Origin: Bin80 sp965261255
GTDB lineage: Bacteria > Bacteroidota > Rhodothermia > Rhodothermales > Bin80
Assembly: GCA_965261255.1 (NCBI GenBank)
Contig: CBDHCQ010000004.1
Location: 1,860,001 to 1,924,000, forward strand
Direction of reading: 5' to 3'
Length of the DNA: 64,000 nt
Below, piece by piece: positions 56,596-64,000 of this stretch (its first letter is position 1; the number at the start of each line of letters is the position of its first letter). Both the position numbers and the translations under genes were made by a program. The notes under the pieces are model-generated. The model was not told where the DNA came from and ran no database searches. It was given only the letters and a program-made list of their open reading frames with translations.

Positions 56596-56850
56596 GTGAA
56601 TCCCATGAGAAATATTCGGGAAGGGGTTGAAGTGCATTGCTCTGGGAAGCGTCCTGTGGCCTTTCGACGTGCACGGCATAAAACCTACATGATCGAGCGC
56701 ATTCTGCGCGTTTGGATGGTGCAAACTGGATGGTGGGCCGATGAGGTGCAGCACACGTATTACGAGGTAGTAGCCAAAGGCGGCATCTACCTGCTCTGCT
56801 GCCAGAGCCGGTCCGACAATGTATGGCAACTACTGGGCGTGCACGACTGA
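56596..56850 (+). CDS. DUF6504-family protein of a translesion-synthesis cassette
   Basis: An 84-residue protein (GTG start at 56596, or ATG at 56605). The pattern PVAFRRARHKTYMIERILRVWMVQTGWW, then YYEVVAKGGIYLLCCQSRSDNVWQLLGVHD, is that of DUF6504, a small beta protein often encoded beside imuB and dnaE2. Role unknown; context points to the error-prone polymerase complex. 177 bases separate it from imuB. Confidence 0.7.
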   Translation: MNPMRNIREGVEVHCSGKRPVAFRRARHKTYMIERILRVWMVQTGWWADEVQHTYYEVVAKGGIYLLCCQSRSDNVWQLLGVHD

Positions 56851-57027
56851 AACTGCTCCCGCCCAAGCCGAAGCACCACTGCCTTCATCCAGGTGGGCCC
56901 GTGGTCTGATCGCGGTGAGGAACGCCTTTTGCCAGCACCGGCGGCAATCTTGTTCAAACTTTGTCAATTCATCCAGTAAGGATCGTCCGCATGTAGGTTA
57001 ATTTGGGGCTGTGATTATCGGTGAGCT

Positions 57028-58203
57028 ATGCCCAATCAATTGTCCTACGCTATGGTTGACTGGCCCCGAATGGCGGCACATATCGTGCAGCAGAAGGCGC
57101 AAGTCAGTGGCCCGGTCATCGCTCATGAGAACGGACGCGCCGTAGAGGCCACCACAGAACTTCCCGATTGGCAGTCTGGCATGCCGCTGAAGCGGGCTCG
57201 CAGGTTGTATGAAGGCATTACTTTTTTGCCGCGTGACCGAGTGCGCGAACAGTCCGCACACACCTGGCTCGCCCGCCAGCTTGTCTGCTTCAGTCCGTAC
57301 CTGAAGCCTCTACGAACAGGGTGTTTTCTGATTCAGAAGCCGGATATTGATCCTCTTGCGCGGTTTATTGGCAGCAGGCCGTATCTGCGGGGTGGAGCGG
57401 CGGAAGCCGGCGAATGGGCTCATCTGTCCCTATGTGGTGCGGCAGGAGGGACGCTCCACCGCGTCTGTAACGGTGGAAGATTTCTGAGCCAAACACCGGT
57501 TGATGTATTGGCCGATCCGGCAGGTCCGCTGGGGCGGGCCGGTTTGGAGTTGGCTGAACGGCTACATCTTTTCGGGCTGCATGATCTGGGTATGGTAAAG
57601 CAGCGGCTCAGCCGCAAGCATCTGCGCAATCAGTTTGGCGTCATCCTTGGCGGCAGGATTGATCAGCTGATACGGCCGGGTCGGCAGCCGAATGTACCCG
57701 GCTATGTTTTCCCGCAAACCCTGCATACATCGCATGAATTTGATACGCCCTCACCTTTGGCGCATCCCTGGATCCGGCGCGTGCTCCTGCGTCTGGCCGA
57801 ACATCTGGCCGATGCGCTTGAATATCAGTCCGCTCTGGCACTGACGCTGCAGGCCTTCGTCCCGGGTCGGGGGATGGCCAAAAATTGCTACCTGTCCCGC
57901 CGCGGGCTGTACTCCGTGTCGGATCTGCGCCGTTGCGCCATGAATCTGTATGATCAGCTATCTGCCCGGCTTATGGCGGCAGATGTGCTTTCACTGCAGC
58001 TTGAAGCCAGCATGCTCACTACGCGGGCCTACGTCCAACAGAACCTTTTTACCAGCCGAAACGAGGCGAGCGAGCTCACGCGAGCGGTGGGGCTGCTGCA
58101 ACAGCGTTACGGGCCGCAGACTATCCTGCATGTCCAGCGCAAGGATTCAATCTTTGCTGAGGACCGTCTGGCAGTGGTGCCTGTGCAGCAGCAGACATCT
58201 TGA
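57028..58203 (+). CDS. imuB: ImuB-like inactive Y-family polymerase
   Basis: A 391-residue protein related to Y-family polymerases: the finger-like SGMPLKRARRL, a helical thumb region with LAERLHLFGLHDLGMVKQRL, and a little-finger-like C-terminal domain. The catalytic acidic residues of active DinB/UmuC enzymes are not visible (the first motif reads MVDWPRM and the third lacks the SxDE pattern). This matches ImuB, which bridges the beta clamp and DnaE2. It is somewhat shorter than the 450-550 residues usual for ImuB. The dnaE2 start follows after four bases. Confidence 0.8.
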   Translation: MPNQLSYAMVDWPRMAAHIVQQKAQVSGPVIAHENGRAVEATTELPDWQSGMPLKRARRLYEGITFLPRDRVREQSAHTWLARQLVCFSPYLKPLRTGCFLIQKPDIDPLARFIGSRPYLRGGAAEAGEWAHLSLCGAAGGTLHRVCNGGRFLSQTPVDVLADPAGPLGRAGLELAERLHLFGLHDLGMVKQRLSRKHLRNQFGVILGGRIDQLIRPGRQPNVPGYVFPQTLHTSHEFDTPSPLAHPWIRRVLLRLAEHLADALEYQSALALTLQAFVPGRGMAKNCYLSRRGLYSVSDLRRCAMNLYDQLSARLMAADVLSLQLEASMLTTRAYVQQNLFTSRNEASELTRAVGLLQQRYGPQTILHVQRKDSIFAEDRLAVVPVQQQTS

Positions 58204-58207
58204 GATA

Positions 58208-61200
58208 ATGGACTTTACGTACCTCCATACACGATCTTGGTACTCACTACTAGCTGGTGGCTCATCACCGGATATGCTGGTAGAGCAGGCTGCGAAATTG
58301 GGGCTGAAGGCACTGGCGCTTACCGATGTACAGGGGGTTATGGGGGCGGTCCGTTTTGCGCAGGCCTGTGATATCGCGGGCCTCAAGCCCATCTACGGCT
58401 CAGAGGTCATAGTTGAAGGCGGCCGGCTGGTTCTGCTCTGCGAGAATCGGGAGGGGTACGGTGAACTGTGCCGGCTGCTGACCAAAGGCAGTCAAAAGCC
58501 TCTTGTGTTGGATGACCTGGAAGAGGTAACCAATCTGTTCTGCCTTACCGGTGGCCGACGCGGTCTGCTGCCAACACACCTGAGAAACAACACCGCGCGA
58601 CCGCTTCTGGAGCGTTTGAAAGCCCTGTTTGGGCCGCGGCTTTCCGTGGAACTGTGGCATCATCTGCATGAGGACGATAGCGCCTGCCTTCGTGCTTTGG
58701 TTGCGCTGGCCCAAGACTGTACGGTTGATACGGTTGTCGGAGGAGATATCCGGTATGCCCGCCCTGAAGATTACGCGCGTTATGATCTGCTTACCTGTAT
58801 CCGCCTCGGGAGTACGGTCTTTGAGTATAACCCGGCACGTCCGGCCAACGCGGAAGCCTACCTGCGGTCTCCGGCGACCTTGCGCCGACTTCTGCCGTAC
58901 CCCAGAGCCTTTGACCGGGCCGCTGAAATTGCCGCGGCCTGTACGGTGGATCTGCTTCCGGGACATCTGATTCCGCCCGCTCCGCGTCTGCAGGACGACG
59001 AAACAGCGCATGCGCTCCTACGAAGTCTCTGTGAGGAGGGTCTCATGCGCCGCTATCAGGGAGCAGAGCGGGCGCGTGCCCAAATGGAGCATGAGTTGGC
59101 AATTATCTGCGACCTGAAGCTGGATGACTACTTCCTGGTTATCCATGAAATCATTGCCGAATCAAGGCATCGGGGCATCCGATGCGCTGGCCGCGGATCG
59201 GCCGCCAATTCCATTGTGGCCTATTTGCTGGGCATTACCGCGGTCTGTCCGCTGGAGCAGAATCTTCTATTTGAGCGCTTTCTGCACAGAGGCCGTGCAG
59301 GGACGCCTGACATTGATGTGGATTTTGACGCGGAGCGCCGGGAGGAAATCATTGCCTGGATTGAGCAGCGTTTTGGCAATGAGCACACGGCCATGACGGC
59401 GACCGTTATTCACTACGGACTCAGGCTGGCTATCCGGGATGTGGCCAAAGCCCTAGGCTGGCCGGTTTCCGAGCTCAGCCGCCTGTCCAAGTCCGTACCG
59501 CGCCGGCGAAGCACCATCGGGATTGAGGAATTCCGGGATGATCTAGTGGCGGCCGCCGGAAGCTCGCCCATGCTGGATGCATTGCTGCAGAGTGTTGCCG
59601 CCCTTGACAAGGCGCCGCGTCATTTGGGGCTGCACAATGGGGGTATGATTCTATCCCGTACACCGTTGTGGCAGTTTTCGCCAGTGCAGACATCCGCCAA
59701 CGGCGTACGTATGCTCCAGTTTGACAAGGATGATGTGGAGGCCCTAGGGCTGGTCAAGTTTGATGTTCTTGGTCTGCGGATGCTGGCCACCGTCGATATG
59801 GCTGCCCGCTTGGTCGCCGTGCATGAACACAAAGAGGCAACAGGGGACAGTCACTGGCTTGACGAACTGCCCATGGATGACCCGGATACATATGCCTCCA
59901 TACGCACGGGGGACAACCTGGGGCTGTTTCAGATTGAGTCCATGGGTCAGATGCATCTGGTGGCCAGTCATCAGCCTGAGTGTTTTCAGGATCTTATTAC
60001 CCAAATTGCGATCTTCCGGCCGGGCCCGCTACAGTCCGGCATGGTACATCCGTTTATCCGGCGCCGCCGCGGGGAAGAGCCGGTCACCTACGACCATCCG
60101 ATACTGGAACCCATTTTGAAAGACACGCATGGTGTGGTGTTATTCCAGGAGCAGATTCTTGAAATCGCACACCATTTTGCCGGGATGTCTCTAGAGGAGG
60201 CGGATGTATTCCGGCGTCTTATGTCCAAGTACCGCGATCCGCAGGAGATGGCAAAAATGGAGGGATGTTTTGTGGAGGGCGCCATTGGTAAAGGTGTGCC
60301 CCGGCCGGTAGCAGAGAAGATTTTCGGTCAGGTATCCGGCTATGTCGGTTACGGTTTCTGCCGCAGTCACGCAGCAGCCTTTGCGCGCACGGTGTTTCAT
60401 TCCGCCTACCTCAGGACGCATCATCCGGCGGCCTACTTTGCGGGGCTTCTTGAGCATCATCCAGGAATGTTCGATGTACTGACGCTGGAGGAGGAGGCCC
60501 GCCGCCGGGGTGTGCGAATTCTGCGGTCATGTGTGCAGCAGAGCGGGGCGCGATACGAGCTTGAACAGGATACCGCCGGGCGGCTGTGTATCCGTCGTCC
60601 GCTGCGTGTAATCAGTCAGTTGTCGGCCGAACAGGCAACCGATGTGATCTGGGCGCGCCTGAGTGCGGGTCGTTTCCTGTCGGTTGAAGACTTGTATTGC
60701 CGCGTCAAGCTGGATCATGATCAGTTCCGCGCTATGGCCGTAGCGGGTGCACTGGATGAGTTGGCTCAAGATCGGCGCGATGCGTTGTGGGCCATTGGGG
60801 TACTGGAGCATCGTCACGGCAGACCGGGGAAACGTTCATCGGCGCGGCTGTTCCGGGAGCGCATGGATGAATTTTCGCCTCAGCTTCCGCGGCTGGAACC
60901 TGCGGAGAAGCTAAGCTGGGATTTGCAGAGCACTGGCAGCAGCGACATTCATCCGGTAGCGGCGGCTCGCGGCACATTGAGTGCATTGCATGTCTCCAGT
61001 ATTGCCGGATTACAGCAGAAGCTTGAGGGGATGGTCCGCGTGGCGGGCCGCGTAACGATGCGTCAGCGTCCGCCTACGGCGAAGGGGGTGCTATTCATTA
61101 CGCTGGAGGACGAGACCGGTGTGTTGCAGGCTATTGTGTATCCGGGTCGGATCCCGCGTCTGCGTGAGGCCCTGCGGTCGTCTGCGCTTGTAGTGAGTGG

Positions 61201-61339
61201 AGAAATGCAGTCTCAGGGCCGATGGCGCGCCCTCATAGTGGACGATGCCTGGCCGCTCCCGGACATTCTGGGTGGCTATGCCGGCCATCTTCAGATGGGT
61301 GGAGGCCGCGACACCTTCAAAGCGGCCGTGCATAGGTGA
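58208..61339 (+). CDS. dnaE2: Error-prone DNA polymerase DnaE2
   Basis: A 1043-residue C-family polymerase from the ATG at 58208 (MDFTYLHTRSWYSLLAGGSS). It has an N-terminal PHP domain, the palm with catalytic PDIDVDF at about residues 367-373, the GRGSAANSIVAYLLGIT motif, finger and tandem HhH regions, and a C-terminal OB domain (VAGRVTMRQRPPTAKGVLFITLEDETG). The length fits DnaE2 and not DnaE1. It performs damage-induced translesion synthesis with ImuB. The frame is open upstream inside imuB, but the conserved start is at 58208. Confidence 0.92.
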   Translation: MDFTYLHTRSWYSLLAGGSSPDMLVEQAAKLGLKALALTDVQGVMGAVRFAQACDIAGLKPIYGSEVIVEGGRLVLLCENREGYGELCRLLTKGSQKPLVLDDLEEVTNLFCLTGGRRGLLPTHLRNNTARPLLERLKALFGPRLSVELWHHLHEDDSACLRALVALAQDCTVDTVVGGDIRYARPEDYARYDLLTCIRLGSTVFEYNPARPANAEAYLRSPATLRRLLPYPRAFDRAAEIAAACTVDLLPGHLIPPAPRLQDDETAHALLRSLCEEGLMRRYQGAERARAQMEHELAIICDLKLDDYFLVIHEIIAESRHRGIRCAGRGSAANSIVAYLLGITAVCPLEQNLLFERFLHRGRAGTPDIDVDFDAERREEIIAWIEQRFGNEHTAMTATVIHYGLRLAIRDVAKALGWPVSELSRLSKSVPRRRSTIGIEEFRDDLVAAAGSSPMLDALLQSVAALDKAPRHLGLHNGGMILSRTPLWQFSPVQTSANGVRMLQFDKDDVEALGLVKFDVLGLRMLATVDMAARLVAVHEHKEATGDSHWLDELPMDDPDTYASIRTGDNLGLFQIESMGQMHLVASHQPECFQDLITQIAIFRPGPLQSGMVHPFIRRRRGEEPVTYDHPILEPILKDTHGVVLFQEQILEIAHHFAGMSLEEADVFRRLMSKYRDPQEMAKMEGCFVEGAIGKGVPRPVAEKIFGQVSGYVGYGFCRSHAAAFARTVFHSAYLRTHHPAAYFAGLLEHHPGMFDVLTLEEEARRRGVRILRSCVQQSGARYELEQDTAGRLCIRRPLRVISQLSAEQATDVIWARLSAGRFLSVEDLYCRVKLDHDQFRAMAVAGALDELAQDRRDALWAIGVLEHRHGRPGKRSSARLFRERMDEFSPQLPRLEPAEKLSWDLQSTGSSDIHPVAAARGTLSALHVSSIAGLQQKLEGMVRVAGRVTMRQRPPTAKGVLFITLEDETGVLQAIVYPGRIPRLREALRSSALVVSGEMQSQGRWRALIVDDAWPLPDILGGYAGHLQMGGGRDTFKAAVHR

Positions 61340-61370
61340 ATTCCCTGTTGCGAATGATGCCAACCGAACC

Positions 61371-61449
61371 TAGCCTGAATTCCCAACCACGTATTTGATG
61401 ACAATCTGGTCTTCGTTTGCGCATGGAGTTAGACGTATTCAAGGATGAG
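61371..61449 (+). repeat. Right copy of the imperfect direct repeat
   Basis: Begins TAGCCTGAATTCCCAACCAC and ends GTATTCAAGGATGAGG. It matches 56299-56377. It starts 31 bases after the dnaE2 stop and contains the start codon of the next ORF. Confidence 0.65.
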
Positions 61450-61722
61450 GATTCGATCATGCAACCAGGAGACTGGTCCTTGGAATCCGTCATATCCGGC
61501 TGCCCGAAGTTCTGTACTATGTGCCCGACGGGTGAGTCGTACTACGATTTGCTCGTTCTGGAAGATGACGTTGGCGGAGGCATGGACGAACTTGTTGGAG
61601 AGGAGCTAGCATTTGCAGGTTTGATAGCGCGGGCCCAAACGATGGGCGAAGACCTCATAGAGTGTACTGGCGACGACCGTCAACTGCAAATCCAGATCAA
61701 TCCGCAAGGGCACGGTACTTGA
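61423..61722 (+). CDS. Acidic small protein with cysteine cluster, unknown
   Basis: A 99-residue protein from ATG 61423 (MELDVFKDEDSIMQPGD). It has CPKFCTMC at about residues 28-35, which could bind a metal or form a disulfide, then an acidic helical stretch. No signal peptide and no family recognised. Its first nine codons lie in the right direct repeat; the left copy has a stop at the equivalent place. Confidence 0.45.
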   Translation: MELDVFKDEDSIMQPGDWSLESVISGCPKFCTMCPTGESYYDLLVLEDDVGGGMDELVGEELAFAGLIARAQTMGEDLIECTGDDRQLQIQINPQGHGT

Positions 61723-61864
61723 GAGTGCGTCCATCCATTTGAAGTTTTTCAGAAACCAGCTTACCAGCTGCATACCTGAAGCCCGTTCGCAGCCTCAAGA
61801 CCACAGCTGTATTCAGATTGAGTAAAGCTATACCGGGAACAGACCTTACCGACCTTCCGACCCG

Positions 61865-62911
61865 TCAGCGCAGAGGTGTGAGGCTCATCCGCCCCAGTTT
61901 GACCGTACCGGATCCCCTGAGCATGAACCCCGCTAAACCCGGCTCGGGAGCTTGCCCATGACCATGCGTAACCTGAGCATCGCCAGCATACGCCCTGAAA
62001 TGCGTCTGATCCCCAACAACTCCGAATGCACGCTCCTCCGGGTTCGGCAAAACGGCTTCGTCCTGTATTTCCTCTACGCCACTGCTAACAACCCCCAGGC
62101 GCATGGTTCCGTTCTCCAGTTCCATATAATGATATGACAGGCTGTCCTGCACATGATGAACCATGCGTACTAAGCCGTCAAACTCGGACAAATCCATGAC
62201 GGCCCGAAATTCAACGCTCTCAACCGCCTTACCATAAGTAATCATTACCGGTGATGTTGCGACGGTGAGTGACAGTTCTGAGTTGCCCGCTGTATTCTCT
62301 GTTACGGTTGTTGTAACCTCCCCCATGACCACATCAAATGCCAAATTGAATGCATCGTCAGCGTCAGGTCCAGGGATCCATTGCCACGCACCATTGTCTT
62401 CCAGCTTAGGCGATCCAGCCACACCTCTCAGTCTCATCAAAGCTTCCTCTTGCTCCTCTATTTTTGCAGACATAGAATCTACTACGGCGACACCTACCCC
62501 ATGCTCATAAACCATATCTCCACCAAAACTCGCTGACTGAAACAACGGTATTAGCCCAACAGCGCCAATAATCGTGATTGGGATCCATACCACCAGCTTA
62601 AATGATAGCCACCACCAAAGCACAATTCGCAGTGCACCATAGGACAGGAACCACCACATCGTGATTTTGCCCAGGTCGGAGTGCGTAGTTAGTACTGTAC
62701 TGGCCTCACCTGTTACCAGTAAAGAATCTGCCGCAGCTTCACCTGAAAGAACAGCCCCCAAGGTGCCCAGTGCCCCAAGTACGTAAAGGATTGTAGACAT
62801 CCTCGGAAGGAACTGGATCCGACGAAAAAACAGTGCTACCAGGTCTACGGCGAAGGCAACAATCAGCAATGCTATTGGAAAGTGCACCACTATGGGATGT
62901 AGATTCGGCAT
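61865..62911 (-). CDS. DUF2231 membrane protein with C-terminal beta domain
   Basis: A 348-residue protein. The N-terminal 140 residues hold four helices with the DUF2231 motif MPNLHPIVVHFPIALL and a later THSDLG histidine, positions thought to bind heme in some relatives. The C-terminal 170 residues are a predicted exported beta-sandwich (YGKAVESVEFRAVMDLSEFDGL, SYHYMELENGTMRLGVV) like those of concanavalin-type sugar-binding domains. It lies 21 bases after the copper ATPase gene on the same strand, so a shared operon is likely. Confidence 0.75.
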   Translation of the reverse strand: MPNLHPIVVHFPIALLIVAFAVDLVALFFRRIQFLPRMSTILYVLGALGTLGAVLSGEAAADSLLVTGEASTVLTTHSDLGKITMWWFLSYGALRIVLWWWLSFKLVVWIPITIIGAVGLIPLFQSASFGGDMVYEHGVGVAVVDSMSAKIEEQEEALMRLRGVAGSPKLEDNGAWQWIPGPDADDAFNLAFDVVMGEVTTTVTENTAGNSELSLTVATSPVMITYGKAVESVEFRAVMDLSEFDGLVRMVHHVQDSLSYHYMELENGTMRLGVVSSGVEEIQDEAVLPNPEERAFGVVGDQTHFRAYAGDAQVTHGHGQAPEPGLAGFMLRGSGTVKLGRMSLTPLR

Positions 62912-62932
62912 TTACGCTGTAATAAAGATGTA

Positions 62933-64000
62933 TTATTGGCGAGTTTTTAAGGCTCTACCCAGACGCAAACTGTTCAGGACAACGGATAAGCTGGACAAGG
63001 TCATTGCTAAAGATGCCAGCATGGGGTTCAGTAAAACCCCCATTATCCCATACAGCACACCGGCTGCTATCGGAATACTGAGCGTGTTATAGACAAAAGC
63101 GAAAAACAGATTCTGACGAATTGCGCTCATTGTCTTGCGACCCACGTATACCGTATCGGCAACCAGTTGCAGATCTTCGCGAAGCAGTGTTATATCTGCT
63201 GTTTTTACAGCGACCTGAGTACCGGATCCAATCGCAATACCAACATCTGCCTCTGCCAACGCAGGAGCATCGTTAATACCATCACCAACCATTGCTACCA
63301 CTGCACCGCGACCACGCCGGGATGCAATGAAGTCCAGCTTTCCTTCCGGCTTTACACCTGCACATACGTCCTCTATGCCAACTTCCTGGGCAACGATTGA
63401 TGCGTTTCTCGCATCATCACCTGTTAGCATCGTAACGCTGAGCCCATGCACTTTGAGTTTTGTGACCGCATCCCTGGAAGTTCTCCGCAGTGCATCTGTG
63501 ATCATAAATTGGCCGGCCCACTGCCCTTCAATAGCCACATGTACCCTCCAATCTTCCGTGGCAATAGGGGGAAGATTAATGCCTCGCTCGTTCAAAAATA
63601 TATAACTGCCCACACACGCCTCGCGACCTTCAACCACTCCACAGATACCTCGACCTGGAGCAGTTTCTGTGACCTCTACTGAACTGAATACCAGCTTCTC
63701 TGCCCTTGCCCTCTCAACGATCGCCTCTGCCAATGGATGCTGAGAGTGCGCCTCAAGTGAAGCCGTTATTTGCAGAAAATCCTTGGCCGAGATGCCTTCT
63801 GCGGTCTCAACTGACGCAACCACGGGCGTTCCGGTCGTAAGCGTACCGGTCTTATCAAGCACAATGTGCGTGATCTGACTTGTTCGCTCCAGAGCATCTG
63901 CACCTTTAAACAAAATTCCTCTACGGGCCCCAGCACCGGTGGCTGCTACTACTGCAGCAGGAGTCGCCAGTCCCAGGGCACAAGGACAGGCAATGATCAG
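62933..64000 (-). CDS. copA: Copper-exporting P1B-type ATPase, partial (N-terminus outside window)
   Basis: The visible 355 residues run from the membrane metal motif CPCALGLATPAA near the window edge, through DKTGTLTTGTP, the HP motif HSQHPLAEAIVERA and GDGINDAPALAEADVGIAIG, to the last helices YNTLSIPIAAG and MTLSSLSVVLNSLRLGRAL. These membrane residues match the Cu(+) class (CPC, YN, MxxSS). N-terminal metal-binding domains, if any, are outside the window. It exports copper to the periplasm and fits the copper enzymes nearby. Confidence 0.93.
   Translation of the reverse strand: MIIACPCALGLATPAAVVAATGAGARRGILFKGADALERTSQITHIVLDKTGTLTTGTPVVASVETAEGISAKDFLQITASLEAHSQHPLAEAIVERARAEKLVFSSVEVTETAPGRGICGVVEGREACVGSYIFLNERGINLPPIATEDWRVHVAIEGQWAGQFMITDALRRTSRDAVTKLKVHGLSVTMLTGDDARNASIVAQEVGIEDVCAGVKPEGKLDFIASRRGRGAVVAMVGDGINDAPALAEADVGIAIGSGTQVAVKTADITLLREDLQLVADTVYVGRKTMSAIRQNLFFAFVYNTLSIPIAAGVLYGIMGVLLNPMLASLAMTLSSLSVVLNSLRLGRALKTRQ

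Noticed and set aside
56386..56866. Two overlapping minus-strand frames of about 146 codons
   Set aside because: They are antisense to the DUF6504 gene and neither translation is recognisable.
57950..58207. Upstream extension of the dnaE2 frame
   Set aside because: It lies inside imuB in another frame. The conserved DnaE2 start MDFTYLHTRS is at 58208.
1..64000. CRISPR arrays, rRNA and tRNA genes
   Set aside because: I looked through the intergenic regions for regular repeats, conserved rRNA stretches and tRNA T-loop patterns and saw none.

Overview
The window looks like a chromosomal segment from a marine-type member of the Bacteroidota/Rhodothermota radiation, most likely near the Rhodothermales. 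This is inferred from protein-level resemblance only. The pointers are a complete alternative complex III (actA-F) fused in one gene run to an A2-type caa3 oxidase, as known from Rhodothermus marinus; a SprE/PorW-like TPR-SPOR lipoprotein; few visible Shine-Dalgarno sequences; and intermediate GC.

Layout. 1-7970 (minus strand): the joined str and S10 operons, rpsL-rpsG-fusA-tuf-rpsJ-rplC-rplD-rplW-rplB-rpsS-rplV-rpsC, the last cut by the window edge. 8127-14781 (minus): ftsH, a large SprE/PorW-like TPR-SPOR lipoprotein, and pyruvate kinase. 14894-21000: a secreted PHP phosphoesterase, a small lipoprotein, a PhoX-like Tat-exported protein, an AbiEi antitoxin whose AbiEii toxin partner has decayed, and a solute-binding lipoprotein. 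21050-33766 (minus): a 12.7 kb respiratory block encoding ActA-F, an ActG-like small membrane protein, Sco, and CoxB-A-C-D of a caa3 oxidase. 33885-41835: a MATE exporter, an Ig/LVIVD-propeller protein, a small lipoprotein, HtpX, a carboxylesterase and a YCII protein. 41976-46961 (minus): a second, A1-type cytochrome oxidase operon with a copper-protein-like lipoprotein, two small membrane proteins and a subunit II that carries an unusual insertion.

47-51 kb is an eroded accessory stretch. It holds an unrecognised two-gene unit, an IS256-type transposase fragment, a cupredoxin lipoprotein and a fragment of gpmI. It is followed by a membrane-anchored GH3 hydrolase, a PH-like protein, an LpxH-like metallophosphoesterase and a glycosyltransferase. 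56.1-61.7 kb is an inducible-mutagenesis cassette (DUF6504-imuB-dnaE2, no imuA) between two imperfect direct repeats, next to a leucine-rich-repeat gene fragment. The window ends with a DUF2231 membrane protein and a partial CopA-type copper ATPase.

How it fits together. ActA-F passes electrons from quinol to the caa3 oxidase. The A1 oxidase gives a second oxygen-reducing route. Sco, the cupredoxins, the CxxC membrane protein and CopA form a copper-handling theme around these enzymes. I found no rRNA, tRNA or CRISPR array. The least explained pieces are the A1 oxidase accessory genes and subunit II insertion, the 47.1-48.0 kb gene pair, and the repeat-flanked mutagenesis cassette.
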